From contig JALOOX010000031.1 in NCBI GenBank assembly GCA_025454175.1, positions 1-41,239 on the forward strand: a DNA stretch of 41,239 nucleotides, written 5' to 3'. Below are positions 24,804-33,559 of the stretch, piece by piece; positions within the stretch are counted from its first letter, which is position 1, and each line of letters opens with the position of its first letter. This DNA is from Syntrophobacteraceae bacterium (GTDB taxonomy: Bacteria > Desulfobacterota > Syntrophobacteria > Syntrophobacterales > Syntrophobacteraceae). The notes under the pieces were generated by a model, which searched no databases, had not been told where the DNA came from, and saw only the letters and a program-made list of their open reading frames with translations. A program made the translations under genes and the position numbers.

Positions 24804-25188
24804 GAAACGACTGGCGGCAAAATCCGTAAACGCGCTCGGCGTCCTGGATGGCTTTTTCCGAGTCCTCATCCGTGTAATACTCCCGTGGGGCGCCCACATC
24901 GAATCCATTGGGATAGCGGGTGGGGATGTAATGCTTGTCCAGCCGCATCGCCGACTTCAGGACTGCATCGGGTATCTCCTCCACCCTTGCGAGATCCTTG
25001 AGCAGACGAGTCACCGAGTGCCCCCAGCCTTCGCCGCCTCTGCAGAGGATCAGAGCCTTGACCGCCTTTTCGGCTGCCTGGTGCGCGGCAAAGCAGGACC
25101 AGTCGTGGTCCCCGTCTTCCCTGGCATGGACGGCATGCCTCAAATCACCCTCGGCCTGGTGGAGCCAGTCCGCTGCCCGGTTGCCCAT
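24793..25188 (-). CDS. HEPN-domain protein of a HEPN/MNT pair
   Basis: 131-residue helical protein of the HEPN superfamily. It shows the N-terminal helix ADWLHQAEGDLRHA, then SCFAAHQAAEKAVKALIL, and the late signature RLDKHYIPTRYPNGF. This is the HEPN subgroup that pairs with minimal nucleotidyltransferases. The R-x4-6-H RNase motif of toxic HEPN proteins is not obvious: the nearest arrangement is R82-x3-H86. It may therefore be a non-nuclease member or use another site. Start ATG 25188 has GGGAGG upstream. It overlaps the MNT gene downstream, making a two-gene operon. Confidence 0.85.
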   Translation of the reverse strand: MGNRAADWLHQAEGDLRHAVHAREDGDHDWSCFAAHQAAEKAVKALILCRGGEGWGHSVTRLLKDLARVEEIPDAVLKSAMRLDKHYIPTRYPNGFDVGAPREYYTDEDSEKAIQDAERVYGFCRQSFLES

Positions 25189-25607
25189 TGGATTGCCTCC
25201 CGGTGTAACCGACCGTCTTCAAGGTATCGATCTCAAACTCTCGAGCAACCTTAGCACTCATGCCGGAGCGGGTCAAAGAAATGGGATGGGGTTGCTCCGC
25301 GGGCCTGTTCCCCTCGTCATATGCGGCGCGTGCTCCTTTCATTCAAGGTTTGATTCAGGGCTGCGTTTGTGCGGGTGCCCCGGAACAGACCGAGGAAGAG
25401 TCATCCTTTTGGTCGCACCCTTCGAGAAATTTTTCTTCTCGACCGCAAGTTTTTCCAGCTTCAGTGGTTTTGTCCGTTCAGAATAGACTCCTGGGGGAGA
25501 TGCCGTGCTCTTTTCCGAGATCACGGAAGCATGTGCTCGGAGCCTCCGAGGCGCGAGCATGGTATTCCGGCTGAACTGGGGCTGAAGCGAAACGAGGAGG
25601 GTGAGCG
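25189..25607. other. 419-bp intergenic region between divergent HEPN and TauE genes
   Basis: No gene with family resemblance on either strand. A 38-codon minus frame from ATG 25261 (MSAKVAREFEIDTLKTVGYT) has no ribosome-binding site. The region must hold the promoters of the HEPN/MNT pair and the exporter, but I see no clear hexamer pair. The GAGGAGGG before 25608 is the exporter's ribosome-binding site. Confidence 0.5.
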
Positions 25608-26540
25608 ATGGGCTGGTGGGATTCCCTGCATGTGACCTTTCCCGTGTCGGGGGTGGAAACGTGGCTGCTTCTGCCCCCGCTGGTGGCTTTCGTCGTTTCC
25701 TTTTTCACGTCCATGGGGGGAGTGTCCGGGGCATTTCTCCTACTGCCTTTCCAGATGAGCTTCCTCGGTTATACCAGTCCCTCGGTCAGCGGCACCAATC
25801 ACGTATTCAATGTGGTGGCCATCCCGAGCGGAGTGTATCGATACATCCAGGAGGGCCGGATGGTGTGGCCCCTCACCTGGGTCGTGATCATCGGCACCCT
25901 TCCCGGGGTTTTCATCGGTGCGTGGCTGCGCGTGGCCTACCTGCCCGATCCCAGGAACTTCAAATTCTTCGCGGGCCTCGTCCTCCTCTACATCGGGGTG
26001 AGGCTGGCCTGGGACACCCTCATGGGTCAAGGGGGCGCGGCGCTGGCCAGAAAGGGACAACCCGTTCTGGCCCGGGGACAGCCCTGCGTCTCGGACACCA
26101 GGTTCTCCCTCACCTGCGTGGAATACACTTTCGCGGGTGAGACTTACAGCTTTGCTCCCCTCTGGGTGTTCGTCATGACGTTTGTCGTCGGCATCGTGGG
26201 GGGCGTCTACGGAATCGGGGGCGGTTCCATCGTGGCCCCTTTTTTTGTGGCCATCTTCAAACTGCCGGTCTACACCATAGCCGGGGCGGCCCTCATGGGG
26301 ACTTTCGTGACCTCGGTGGCGGGAGTATTATTCTACCAGGTGCTGGATGCAACCTGGAGCACGCAAATGGCCATTGCACCGGACTGGCTCCTGGGTGCTC
26401 TGTTCGGCGCCGGAGGCTTCGGCGGCATGTACCTGGGGGCCCGATGCCAGAAGTACGTGCCGGTGCGGATCATCAAGGTCATCCTGAGCGCCTGTATTCT
26501 TTTTGTGGCCGTGAGGTATGTGGTTGGCTTCTTCCTCTGA
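25608..26540 (+). CDS. TauE/SafE-family sulfite/anion exporter
   Basis: 310-residue membrane protein with about eight hydrophobic helices in two homologous halves. The half signatures are VVSFFTSMGGVSGAFLLLP, with GTNHVFN, and VGIVGGVYGIGGGSIVAPF, with ALMGTFVTSVAG; these glycine-rich turns mark the TauE/SafE (DUF81) family. Members export sulfite, sulfoacetate or related organosulfur anions. Between the halves is a polar loop of about 45 residues with two cysteines (QPCVSDTRFSLTCVEYTF). This extends the protein beyond the usual about 250 residues. Start ATG 25608 is preceded by GAGGAGGG. It stands alone, though the rhodanese/DoxX operon a few genes away also suggests sulfur metabolism; substrate not determined. 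Confidence 0.9.
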   Translation: MGWWDSLHVTFPVSGVETWLLLPPLVAFVVSFFTSMGGVSGAFLLLPFQMSFLGYTSPSVSGTNHVFNVVAIPSGVYRYIQEGRMVWPLTWVVIIGTLPGVFIGAWLRVAYLPDPRNFKFFAGLVLLYIGVRLAWDTLMGQGGAALARKGQPVLARGQPCVSDTRFSLTCVEYTFAGETYSFAPLWVFVMTFVVGIVGGVYGIGGGSIVAPFFVAIFKLPVYTIAGAALMGTFVTSVAGVLFYQVLDATWSTQMAIAPDWLLGALFGAGGFGGMYLGARCQKYVPVRIIKVILSACILFVAVRYVVGFFL

Positions 26541-26699
26541 CAGCATTCCGCCATGCCTCCTGGACCACTCTGAACGACGAGGAGGACCGTCGGTCGAGAC
26601 CGCTCTCGATCTCGACAGCCGACGCCCGAGGCACGAAACGGATCGCAGGGGGTGGGTGCCGTGATCGCGACGTCACCCGCCCGGTGAAGACAGTCGGCC

Positions 26700-27254
26700 A
26701 TGGAGAGCGCGGAATACGATCTCATCAGGTCCATCGGGGAGGGTGACCCGGCGGCGTTCGAGCAGCTCATCAAGCGCTACGAGGGACCGGTCCTGAACTT
26801 TGTCTACCGGCACCTGTGGGACCGCCAGACGGCTGAGGACCTGACGCAGGAGGTGTTCCTGAGGGTGTTTCGGGCCGCCTCCGGATTCGAGCCCAGGGGT
26901 GGGGTCCGGGCCTGGATATTCACCATAGCGCGAAATCTCTGTATCAATGAGATCAAGCGGCTGGAGCGCTTCAGGCGCCTCAGGGAAGAGCTGGGCGTTC
27001 GGCGCTCGAGCCCGGAGCGCCCCATGGGTCACGACGACCCGCGGAATCGTGAGCAGATTGAGAAATTGATGACGGCACTGGCGCGCCTGCCCGAGAGTCA
27101 GAGAACGGCGCTTCTACTGAGGGCGAACGAAGGGCTGCGCTATGCCGAGATCGCCGAGGTGCTCTCGGTCTCCGTGCCTGCCGTCGAGTCCTTGATCCAC
27201 CGGGCGAGAACGCAGCTCAGGCAGCTTTGGAAAGACACACCGGAGGAATCGTGA
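26700..27254 (+). CDS. ECF-type RNA polymerase sigma factor
   Basis: 184-residue sigma-70 factor of the extracytoplasmic-function type (RpoE-like). Region 2 covers about residues 20-85 (FEQLIKRYEGPVLNFVYRHL, then AEDLTQEVFLRVFRA, then RAWIFTIARN). Region 4 covers about 122-176 (LPESQRTALLLR, YAEIAEVLSVSVPAVESLIHRAR, the helix-turn-helix). It heads a three-gene operon with a zinc-finger anti-sigma factor (stop/start overlap TGATG at 27252-27256) and a CpxP-like periplasmic protein. Such factors usually drive their own operon, but I could not identify a convincing GAAC-type promoter in the 159 bases upstream. Confidence 0.94.
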   Translation: MESAEYDLIRSIGEGDPAAFEQLIKRYEGPVLNFVYRHLWDRQTAEDLTQEVFLRVFRAASGFEPRGGVRAWIFTIARNLCINEIKRLERFRRLREELGVRRSSPERPMGHDDPRNREQIEKLMTALARLPESQRTALLLRANEGLRYAEIAEVLSVSVPAVESLIHRARTQLRQLWKDTPEES

Positions 27255-27667
27255 TGGAATGCCGCGAAGTGAGGGAGAGGGTGTCCGTCCATATGGATGG
27301 TGAGCTGGATGAGGCCTCCTCCATCCGCCTGATCCGCCACATGGAGCGGTGCATGGAGTGTCGGGGGCTCCTCGGGGAGCTGCGCCAGGTTGACGATTGG
27401 GTGCGCGGGCTCCCGATCCTCGAAGCTTCTCCCGGCTTCAGCAGGGAGCTGGCGGTGAGGGTCGGGGAGTGGGATGCCTTCAGCGGAGAGAGAAGCCCGA
27501 ACCGGAGTATTCTTGGGACTCTGCTGGAGCTGCTGGGGTATCTGTCTGAGCTCATGGAGAGGCACAAGGGTCCGGGAACGCATCTGCTGGATGAATTCGA
27601 CGACTTCCCCCCGCTCTCCCTCGGGTGGACTTACTTCAGAATGCTGGGCCACGGCGGCGGGGGTTGA
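27254..27667 (+). CDS. zinc-finger anti-sigma factor
   Basis: 137-residue protein overlapping the sigma-factor stop codon by one base. It carries the zinc anti-sigma signature: MECREVRERVSVHMDGELDE, then RHMERCMECRGLLGEL, giving H-x3-C-x2-C with an upstream Cys. This domain holds the sigma factor inactive. There is no transmembrane helix: the C-terminal part (LLELLGYLSELMERHKGPG) is short and amphipathic. It therefore appears cytoplasmic, unlike RsiW-type membrane anti-sigma factors. The next gene supplies a membrane-anchored periplasmic protein that could be the sensor. Confidence 0.88.
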   Translation: MECREVRERVSVHMDGELDEASSIRLIRHMERCMECRGLLGELRQVDDWVRGLPILEASPGFSRELAVRVGEWDAFSGERSPNRSILGTLLELLGYLSELMERHKGPGTHLLDEFDDFPPLSLGWTYFRMLGHGGGG

Positions 27668-27669
27668 AG

Positions 27670-28137
27670 ATGAATGTCATGCCTTTCATGCTCGGTTTCC
27701 TCACGGCGCTCCTCGGCACGGGCCTGGTACTGGCCGTCCTGCTTTTTCACATGAGGAAGGTCAGGAGGGAGCGGCCTCCCATCAAGGGCTATCTCGATCT
27801 CATCCCTGACCTTTCCCGGGAACAGCGCGAGACGGTCCAGGGGATTCGAGAGAGCTTCCTGCCCAGGGTGCAGGCCATCCGGGAGAATCTCCGGCTCGAT
27901 CGGGCGGAGCTGGCGCGCCTGCTTTTCGAGGAGCCTCCCGACAGGTCCCGGATCTCCGAGGTGGCGGGCAGGATCCTCCGGCACCAGGCCCGGCTCGAAA
28001 ATGAAGTGATCGAGCACATCCTCGAGGAACGGGAGCTGCTCACTCCGTCCCAGAGAAGGAAGTTCCACGAGATCATCGTGGAGCAGTTTTCGTCGGGCGG
28101 ACTGGGTGTGCACGACGTGAAAGGCCGGCGGCAATGA
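27670..28137 (+). CDS. membrane-anchored CpxP/Spy-like periplasmic protein
   Basis: 155-residue protein with one N-terminal helix (about residues 6-27, FMLGFLTALLGTGLVLAVLLF) followed by a helical periplasmic domain. The domain reads DLSREQRETVQGIRESFLPR, then RLDRAELARLLFEE, then LLTPSQRRKFHEIIVEQ; the last is the family's LTPEQR-type motif. It resembles the CpxP/Spy/ZraP/CnrX fold, which binds metals or misfolded proteins in the periplasm. It starts two bases after the anti-sigma gene, so it probably senses envelope or metal stress for the sigma/anti-sigma pair, as CnrX does (inference). No His/Met-rich metal site stands out. Confidence 0.8.
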   Translation: MNVMPFMLGFLTALLGTGLVLAVLLFHMRKVRRERPPIKGYLDLIPDLSREQRETVQGIRESFLPRVQAIRENLRLDRAELARLLFEEPPDRSRISEVAGRILRHQARLENEVIEHILEERELLTPSQRRKFHEIIVEQFSSGGLGVHDVKGRRQ

Positions 28138-28391
28138 AGGCCCGGGCGCCGTGCGACCTGCCTCTCACAACAGCCCCCTCCTTTCCATCGCGTTATCCCT
28201 GAACTTCCTCGATCCCCTGCAAATCCGCCTGCCGACGACAAGGCGGCGCCGCATTGACAACATCGCGTACTGTGCTTTCTCTTATTATTATGAATTCGTC
28301 CATGCTCTCATGCATGATGGATTCGAAGCGACGGAATGAAACAGGGCATCCGAAAATGGAGCACATTCAGGAAGCTCCGAAGGAGATAGCC

Positions 28392-28655
28392 ATGGAAGGA
28401 ATACAGGACTATTGCGACAGGCTGGCAACCGAGCTTGGCGCATGGAAGGCTAAAGCCAATGATGTGGTGATGAGAATGGACCACGTTTCCTCCGGCGACA
28501 AGGAGAAGGTCATGGACCAGGTCCGGGACCTGCACATGTTTGTGGAGGAGCTGGAAAACAGGATCATTGGACTGAGCACCGAATGTCCGACCCATTATGA
28601 GCGGGGCCAGATCGAGATGGAGGCGAAGCTCACTGAAAAATACATCGACTACTGA
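28392..28655 (+). CDS. small coiled-coil protein of unknown function
   Basis: 87-residue acidic, helical protein with two coiled-coil-like stretches (YCDRLATELGAWKAKANDVV and VRDLHMFVEELENRIIGL). Between them is SSGDKEKVMD, and near the end ECPTHYERG. Start ATG 28392 follows AAGGAG six bases upstream; an earlier in-frame ATG (28356) lacks a ribosome-binding site. It has no membrane or signal segment. An intrinsic terminator at 28733 closes the unit. The 254-bp region before it (28138-28391) is AT-richer and has a TTGACA at 28254, but no well-spaced -10. I do not recognise the function. Confidence 0.75.
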   Translation: MEGIQDYCDRLATELGAWKAKANDVVMRMDHVSSGDKEKVMDQVRDLHMFVEELENRIIGLSTECPTHYERGQIEMEAKLTEKYIDY

Positions 28656-28732
28656 AATCAGCGAGCGGTAATGTATTGAACAGGATTTCCCCTCGTGATA
28701 TCGGGTGATTCAAGAGGGTGAGGCCTATGAAG

Positions 28733-28773
28733 GCAGGGAGAGGGAATACGTCTTTCTCCCTGCTGTTTTGTTT
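28733..28773 (+). terminator. intrinsic terminator after the coiled-coil gene
   Basis: Perfect 9-bp stem GCAGGGAGA / TCTCCCTGC (28733-28741 and 28755-28763) followed by the T-rich tail TGTTTTGTTT. Confidence 0.8.
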
Positions 28774-28831
28774 TCTAATCCCGGTGCAACAGGCGGCTTC
28801 GGTGCTCTCGGAACATTCCGACATCCTGGTC

Positions 28832-28859
28832 TTGCCTCCCGGTGCGAGCCTGATATATA
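28832..28859 (+). promoter_or_regulatory. candidate sigma-70 promoter for argS
   Basis: -35 TTGCCT, 16-base spacer, -10 TATATA, the only AT-rich hexamer in an otherwise GC-rich stretch between the terminator and argS. Confidence 0.5.
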
Positions 28860-29006
28860 AGCGTCTCCGTTGCGGCAGCCCGTTCTTCCGGGCACAAGTC
28901 CTTAACCGGCCGCTGGCTCCCGGGCTCGAGCCCGGCAATCAGCTGATCCGGGCGGTCATTTATGCCCGAGTGTACTAGCGATTTCAGCGAGGAGAATGAC
29001 CCCGAC

Positions 29007-30689
29007 ATGGCCCTTGTGAGAACACGCATCATTCAGATGCTGGCGGATGCCGTCGGCCCCATGGTGGGGCTCGCCGGGATTCCAGCCTTCAACCCCACCG
29101 CCATCGAGCTCTCGGTCCCCAAGACTTCCCAGCACGGGGACTACGCCACCAACGTGGCCATGAGTCTCACGCGGCAGCTCAAGCGGAATCCGAGGGAAAT
29201 CGCCTCGGAGATCCTCAGCCGTCTGAACGACCCCGATGGAGTGATGGCCCGGGTGGAGATTGCCGGCCCCGGCTTCATCAACTTCTTTGTTTCTCCCCGG
29301 GCATGGCGCGATATTCTTCTGGACATCTTCAGATCGCCCGACCTTTTCGGACGCCAGGAATTTGGGCGCGGCCAGAGGGTTCAGGTGGAATTCGTGAGCG
29401 CCAACCCGACGGGGCCGCTCCACATCGGCCATGGCCGGGGAGCGGCCACGGGTGATGTCCTGGCCAATATTCTCGGCGCCTGCGGGTATGACGTGGAGCG
29501 CGAATATTACATCAACGATGCCGGCAACCAGATGGACACCCTGGGGAGGAGCCTCTACTTCCGGTACCAGGAAATCCTGGGACAGCCGGTGGATTTCCCC
29601 GAGAATCACTACCGCGGGGAGTACATGATCGAGCTGGCCCGCCAATTCCGGGAGGAGGTCGGGGAGCGATACCGCGGGGCGACGTTGGAGGAGGTGCTGC
29701 CCGCCTTCTCGCGCTATGCCGGCGACCGGATTCTGGCGGGCATCCGTGAGGATCTGGAGCTTTTCGGAGTATCCTTTGACCGCTGGTTCAGCGAGCAGAC
29801 CCTGCACGATCGCCATGTCGTGGACGACACGATCAGCCGGCTCCAGGCCGAGGGATACGTCTACGACCATGAAGGCGCCAAGTGGTTCAGGAGCACGGCC
29901 TTCGGGGACGAGAAGGACCGCGTGGTCATACGGGCCAACGGGATCGGCACCTATTTTGCCGCCGACATCGCCTATCACAAGGACAAGTTCGACCGGGGCT
30001 TCGACCGGGTCATCGATATCTGGGGGGCCGACCACCACGGCTATGTGGAGCGCATGCTGGCGGGCATCCAGGCGCTGGGGCGGGAGCGCGATGATTTGAG
30101 GATCATCCTGATTCAACTGGTCAATCTCCTGCGCGGGGGAGCCCCCGTGGCCATGTCCACGCGGGCGGGCGAGTTCGTGACGCTCCGCGAGGTCATCGAT
30201 GAGGTCGGAAAGGACGCGGCCCGCTACATCTTCCTCACGCGGCGCTCCGACAGCCCGCTGGATTTCGACCTGGAAGTGGCCAAGATGCAGAACGTCGACA
30301 ACCCGGTATTCTACGTCCAGTATGCCCACGCGAGGCTCTGCAGTGTGTTCGAGGTGGCCCGAGAAAGGGATGTCGAATGCTCGTGGGAGAAAACCGGAGC
30401 CCCTCCGCCCCTCGACAGCCTGACGCTTCCCGCGGAGATCCAGATCATGCGGATGCTGGGTGAGTATCCTGAAATGCTGGCCGCCTGCTGTCGAAACCTG
30501 GAGCCTCATCTCATTTCGTTCTACCTGCACGAGCTTGTTTCTCTCTTTCACAGCTATTACAATCAGAACCGAATTTTGGGCGACGACCTCGACCAGACCC
30601 AGGCGCGGCTGTTCCTCGCGGCCTCCGTTCGAAGCGTGATTCGCAATGCTTTGGGGCTCCTCGGCGTGAGTGCTCCCGAGAAGATGTGA
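29007..30689 (+). CDS. argS: arginyl-tRNA synthetase
   Basis: Class I synthetase charging tRNA-Arg; about 560 residues from ATG 29007. The N-terminal Arg-specific domain contains ELSVPKTSQHGDYATNVAM. The HIGH motif is in NPTGPLHIGHGRG (residues 139-142), and the KMSKS counterpart is the degenerate VAMSTRAGEF, usual for ArgS. The C-terminal anticodon-binding domain includes VDNPVFYVQYAHARLCSVF and ends in the helical LISFYLHELVSLFHSYYNQN. Two starts are possible. ATG 29007 has AGGAG 12 bases upstream. ATG 28962 adds 15 polar residues without a ribosome-binding site. The SPOR-domain gene follows directly, then uvrB. Confidence 0.96.
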   Translation: MALVRTRIIQMLADAVGPMVGLAGIPAFNPTAIELSVPKTSQHGDYATNVAMSLTRQLKRNPREIASEILSRLNDPDGVMARVEIAGPGFINFFVSPRAWRDILLDIFRSPDLFGRQEFGRGQRVQVEFVSANPTGPLHIGHGRGAATGDVLANILGACGYDVEREYYINDAGNQMDTLGRSLYFRYQEILGQPVDFPENHYRGEYMIELARQFREEVGERYRGATLEEVLPAFSRYAGDRILAGIREDLELFGVSFDRWFSEQTLHDRHVVDDTISRLQAEGYVYDHEGAKWFRSTAFGDEKDRVVIRANGIGTYFAADIAYHKDKFDRGFDRVIDIWGADHHGYVERMLAGIQALGRERDDLRIILIQLVNLLRGGAPVAMSTRAGEFVTLREVIDEVGKDAARYIFLTRRSDSPLDFDLEVAKMQNVDNPVFYVQYAHARLCSVFEVARERDVECSWEKTGAPPPLDSLTLPAEIQIMRMLGEYPEMLAACCRNLEPHLISFYLHELVSLFHSYYNQNRILGDDLDQTQARLFLAASVRSVIRNALGLLGVSAPEKM

Positions 30690-30733
30690 GGGTGGCTTTC
30701 ACGGCTTGGCGGGTTACCCATCGGCAGGCATCC

Positions 30734-31477
30734 ATGAGAGATTTCAGCATTCCAGAAAAGAACGACGCGGAAAAGAGCCGACGACTGTACCGCTTCGAGC
30801 TGAATGCGGCGCGGCTGGCTCTGTACTCGTTCTGCCTCGTTCTGGCCCTCTGCTGGATGTTTGTCTTCGGTGTGCTGGTGGGTCGAGGCATTCCCCTGGC
30901 GGACCTCGACAGCACATCGTTGCACTCGCAGCTCCTCCGGGTGCTCGGTCTCGGAAGGCCTCCCGTCCAACCCGTGGAAAACGCTGCCGAAACCTGGGAC
31001 CCCCAGACGGCCCTCAAGTCCCTCGAATACTACGAAGACCTGACCGGAAAGGACGCTCCTCCCTCCGAAGAACAGGCTCCCAGGGCATCCATTGCCCAGG
31101 AACGGGGGGAACCGAGGGACTCGGCGGCACAAAAGGCGAAGTCCTCGGACCGGGATGCATCGGCCGGAGCAGAGACCTCTCGTTCGGAAGGGGAAGCGCG
31201 GCTGGCCAGGGATTCATCAGCGGGGATCAGGGGAGCGGAGCACTTCACCCTCCTCGTCGTTTCGCTGCGTGATGCCGCCAACGCCGCTAAACTGGTGGAG
31301 CAGCTCAAGGCCAAGGGCTATTCCCCCCGGCTCCAGAATATCGACCTCAACACCGGCGGGCGTTGGAACAGGGTTCTGGTGGGATCTTTCGGGAGCCGGG
31401 AGGAGGCCATGCGCTTTGCCGCCGAGTTCAACCGCAAGGAGCACATGGAAGGCCTGGTCATTCGGGAAACCCAATGA
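30734..31477 (+). CDS. SPOR-domain membrane protein
   Basis: 247-residue bitopic inner-membrane protein. A cytoplasmic N-terminus, one helix (about 26-48, ARLALYSFCLVLALCWMFVF) and a charged, low-complexity periplasmic linker (about 75-165) are followed by a C-terminal SPOR domain (about 172-247). The domain shows FTLLVVSLRDAANAAKLVEQ, then the RVLVGSFGSREEAMRFA signature. SPOR domains bind denuded peptidoglycan glycan strands at the division septum, so a cell-division or wall role is likely (FtsN-like layout). ATG 30734 is the likely start; a GTG at 30686 overlapping the argS stop is an alternative that adds 16 residues. Confidence 0.9.
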   Translation: MRDFSIPEKNDAEKSRRLYRFELNAARLALYSFCLVLALCWMFVFGVLVGRGIPLADLDSTSLHSQLLRVLGLGRPPVQPVENAAETWDPQTALKSLEYYEDLTGKDAPPSEEQAPRASIAQERGEPRDSAAQKAKSSDRDASAGAETSRSEGEARLARDSSAGIRGAEHFTLLVVSLRDAANAAKLVEQLKAKGYSPRLQNIDLNTGGRWNRVLVGSFGSREEAMRFAAEFNRKEHMEGLVIRETQ

Positions 31478-31519
31478 TCCACGTTCCGATTCCCTTTTGC
31501 GGCGACAGTCGCGGACAAG

Positions 31520-33559
31520 ATGACCGTCAATGATCGAGCCGTGGTTTCCCACTCTCAGCCCATGAAGCCGTTCGCCGTCGCCAGCCCCTTCGACCCCGCC
31601 GGAGACCAGCCCCGGGCCATTGAAGGCCTGTGCGCACACCTCCGGGCGGGTGTGCGCGAGCAAACCCTTCTTGGCGTCACGGGATCGGGCAAGACCTTCA
31701 CCATGGCCCATGTGATCGAGCGGATGCAGAAGCCCACCCTGGTCATCGCTCCCAACAAGACGCTGGCCGCCCAGCTCTACGGCGAATTCAAGGCCTTCTT
31801 CCCCGACAACGCCGTGGAGTATTTCGTCTCCTACTACGACTACTATCAGCCCGAGGCCTACGTTCCGCAATCCGACACCTACATCGCCAAGGATGCATCC
31901 ATCAATGAGACCATTGACAAGATGCGTCATTCCGCCACCCGATCCCTCCTGGTGCGGCGGGATGTGATCATCGTGGCCAGTGTTTCCTGCATCTACGGCC
32001 TCGGGGACCCCGAGACCTACCAGGGGATGCTCCTGTTCCTTCAGAAGAACAGCGAGGTGCCCCGGGAGAGCGTCATGCGGAAGCTGGTCGAGATCCAGTA
32101 TGAGAGAAACGACCTGGACTTCCATCGAGGAACGTTCCGAGCCCGGGGCGATGTGCTTGAGATCTTCCCCGCCCATGAGGAGGATCGAGCCATCAGGATC
32201 GAGTTCTTCGGGGATGAGATCGACAGCATCAAGGAGGTGGATCCGCTCACGGGGCGGGCGCTTCGGAGTCTGGAGGAAGTGGCTGTGTATCCGGGCACCC
32301 ACTACGTCACGGATCGAAGCCACCTGGAACGGGCGGTCAAGGCCATACAGCTGGAGCTGGCCCGGGAGCTGGACGGGCTCCAGCGAAACGGAAAGCTCCT
32401 GGAGGCTCAGCGGCTGGAAGAGAGGACGCGGCTGGACCTCGAGATGCTGCTCGAGCTCGGCTATTGCTCCGGCATCGAGAATTACTCCCGACACCTGGAC
32501 GGCCGAAGGCCGGGGGAGCCTCCCGCGACCCTGCTGTCCTACTTTCCCGAGGACTGGCTCCTGTTCATCGATGAGAGCCACATGACCATCCCCCAGCTCC
32601 AGGGCATGTATCGCGGAGACAGGGCTCGAAAGGAGACCCTGGTGCGCTATGGGTTCCGCCTGCCTTCGGCGCTGGACAATCGCCCCCTGTCCTTCGAGGA
32701 ATTCGAGAAGAAGATCAACCGGGTCGTTTATGTCTCCGCCACGCCGGGCTCCTACGAGCTGAGCCGGAGCGCGGGCTGCATCGTGGAGCAGATCATCCGC
32801 CCCACGGGCCTGGTGGATCCGCAAGTCGAAGTGCGCCCGGCGGACTTCCAGGTGGACGATCTCATCGGGGAAATCCGCAGGCAGGTGGAAAAGGGGTACC
32901 GGGTCCTCGTGACCACGCTCACCAAGCGCATGGCGGAAGACCTGACGGAGTACCTGGCGGACCTCAACATCCGGGTCCGATACATGCACTCGGATATCAA
33001 CACGGTGGAGCGCATCGAGCTGGTCCGGGACTTGAGGCTCGGCGTCTTCGACGTTCTGGTGGGAATCAATCTCCTGCGCGAGGGACTGGATATTCCCGAG
33101 GTTTCCCTGGTGGCCGTGCTGGATGCGGACAACGAGGGGTTCCTGCGCTCGGAGCGCTCCCTGATTCAGACGGCGGGGCGAGCCGCACGCAACGTCGACG
33201 GAATCGTTATTCTCTATGCCAACCGGCTCACCGAGTCCATTCGGCGGACCCTCGAGGAAACGGAGCGGCGGCGGGCGATCCAGCTCGAGCATAACGAGAG
33301 GAACCGCATCATCCCGCGGACGGTGACCAGGGAGGTCACGGACATTCTGGCTGAATACCTGGAGAGGGATCGCGGCGTGGATTTCGTCACCGAGGACCGG
33401 ACGCACTATCATGTGGAGCCGGCCGGCCCCGTTGAGGACGAGATCGCGAGCCTCGAAAAATCCATGAGGGAGGCCGCCGCGGAGCTGGAGTTCGAGAAGG
33501 CCGCCGCCCTCCGGGATCGAATCCGCAAGCTCAAGGAGCTGCGATTGATGACCGCATGA
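31520..33559 (+). CDS. uvrB: UvrABC excinuclease subunit B
   Basis: 679-residue DNA damage-verification helicase of nucleotide excision repair. The sequence shows the N-terminal [12 protein letters not shown], Walker A GVTGSGKT (52-59), the beta-hairpin tyrosine region [18 protein letters not shown], the helicase box DESH, motifs V/VI ([17 protein letters not shown] and QTAGRAARN) and the C-terminal UVR motif for UvrC ([19 protein letters not shown]). The length is typical. The start ATG 31520 has a weak ribosome-binding site; ATG 31562 would still keep all known motifs. The stop overlaps the start of the next gene (ATGA), so they are coupled. No uvrA or uvrC lies in the window. Confidence 0.97.
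   Translation: MTVNDRAVVSHSQPMKPFAVASPFDPAGDQPRAIEGLCAHLRAGVREQTLLGVTGSGKTFTMAHVIERMQKPTLVIAPNKTLAAQLYGEFKAFFPDNAVEYFVSYYDYYQPEAYVPQSDTYIAKDASINETIDKMRHSATRSLLVRRDVIIVASVSCIYGLGDPETYQGMLLFLQKNSEVPRESVMRKLVEIQYERNDLDFHRGTFRARGDVLEIFPAHEEDRAIRIEFFGDEIDSIKEVDPLTGRALRSLEEVAVYPGTHYVTDRSHLERAVKAIQLELARELDGLQRNGKLLEAQRLEERTRLDLEMLLELGYCSGIENYSRHLDGRRPGEPPATLLSYFPEDWLLFIDESHMTIPQLQGMYRGDRARKETLVRYGFRLPSALDNRPLSFEEFEKKINRVVYVSATPGSYELSRSAGCIVEQIIRPTGLVDPQVEVRPADFQVDDLIGEIRRQVEKGYRVLVTTLTKRMAEDLTEYLADLNIRVRYMHSDINTVERIELVRDLRLGVFDVLVGINLLREGLDIPEVSLVAVLDADNEGFLRSERSLIQTAGRAARNVDGIVILYANRLTESIRRTLEETERRRAIQLEHNERNRIIPRTVTREVTDILAEYLERDRGVDFVTEDRTHYHVEPAGPVEDEIASLEKSMREAAAELEFEKAAALRDRIRKLKELRLMTA

Larger units (their letters stand above)
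28656..29006 (+). other. 351-bp region: terminator, argS promoter and leader
   Basis: Holds the intrinsic terminator at 28733-28773, a candidate sigma-70 promoter at 28832-28859, and a leader of about 140 bases with a perfect 16-bp palindrome (28920-28935, CCGGGCTCGAGCCCGG). No T-box consensus was found. An 86-codon frame at 28718-28978 crosses the terminator and has no family resemblance. Confidence 0.6.

Noticed and set aside
25145..25261. Small ORF MSAKVAREFEIDTLKTVGYT upstream of the HEPN gene as a possible antitoxin remnant
   Set aside because: No ribosome-binding site, no family resemblance, and it runs out of frame into the HEPN gene.
28718..28978. 86-codon frame between the coiled-coil gene and argS
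   Set aside because: It crosses an intrinsic terminator and the argS promoter, has no good start signal and looks like no known protein.
28860..29006. T-box riboswitch in the argS leader
   Set aside because: No AGGGTGG-type T-box or specifier structure is seen; only small palindromes.
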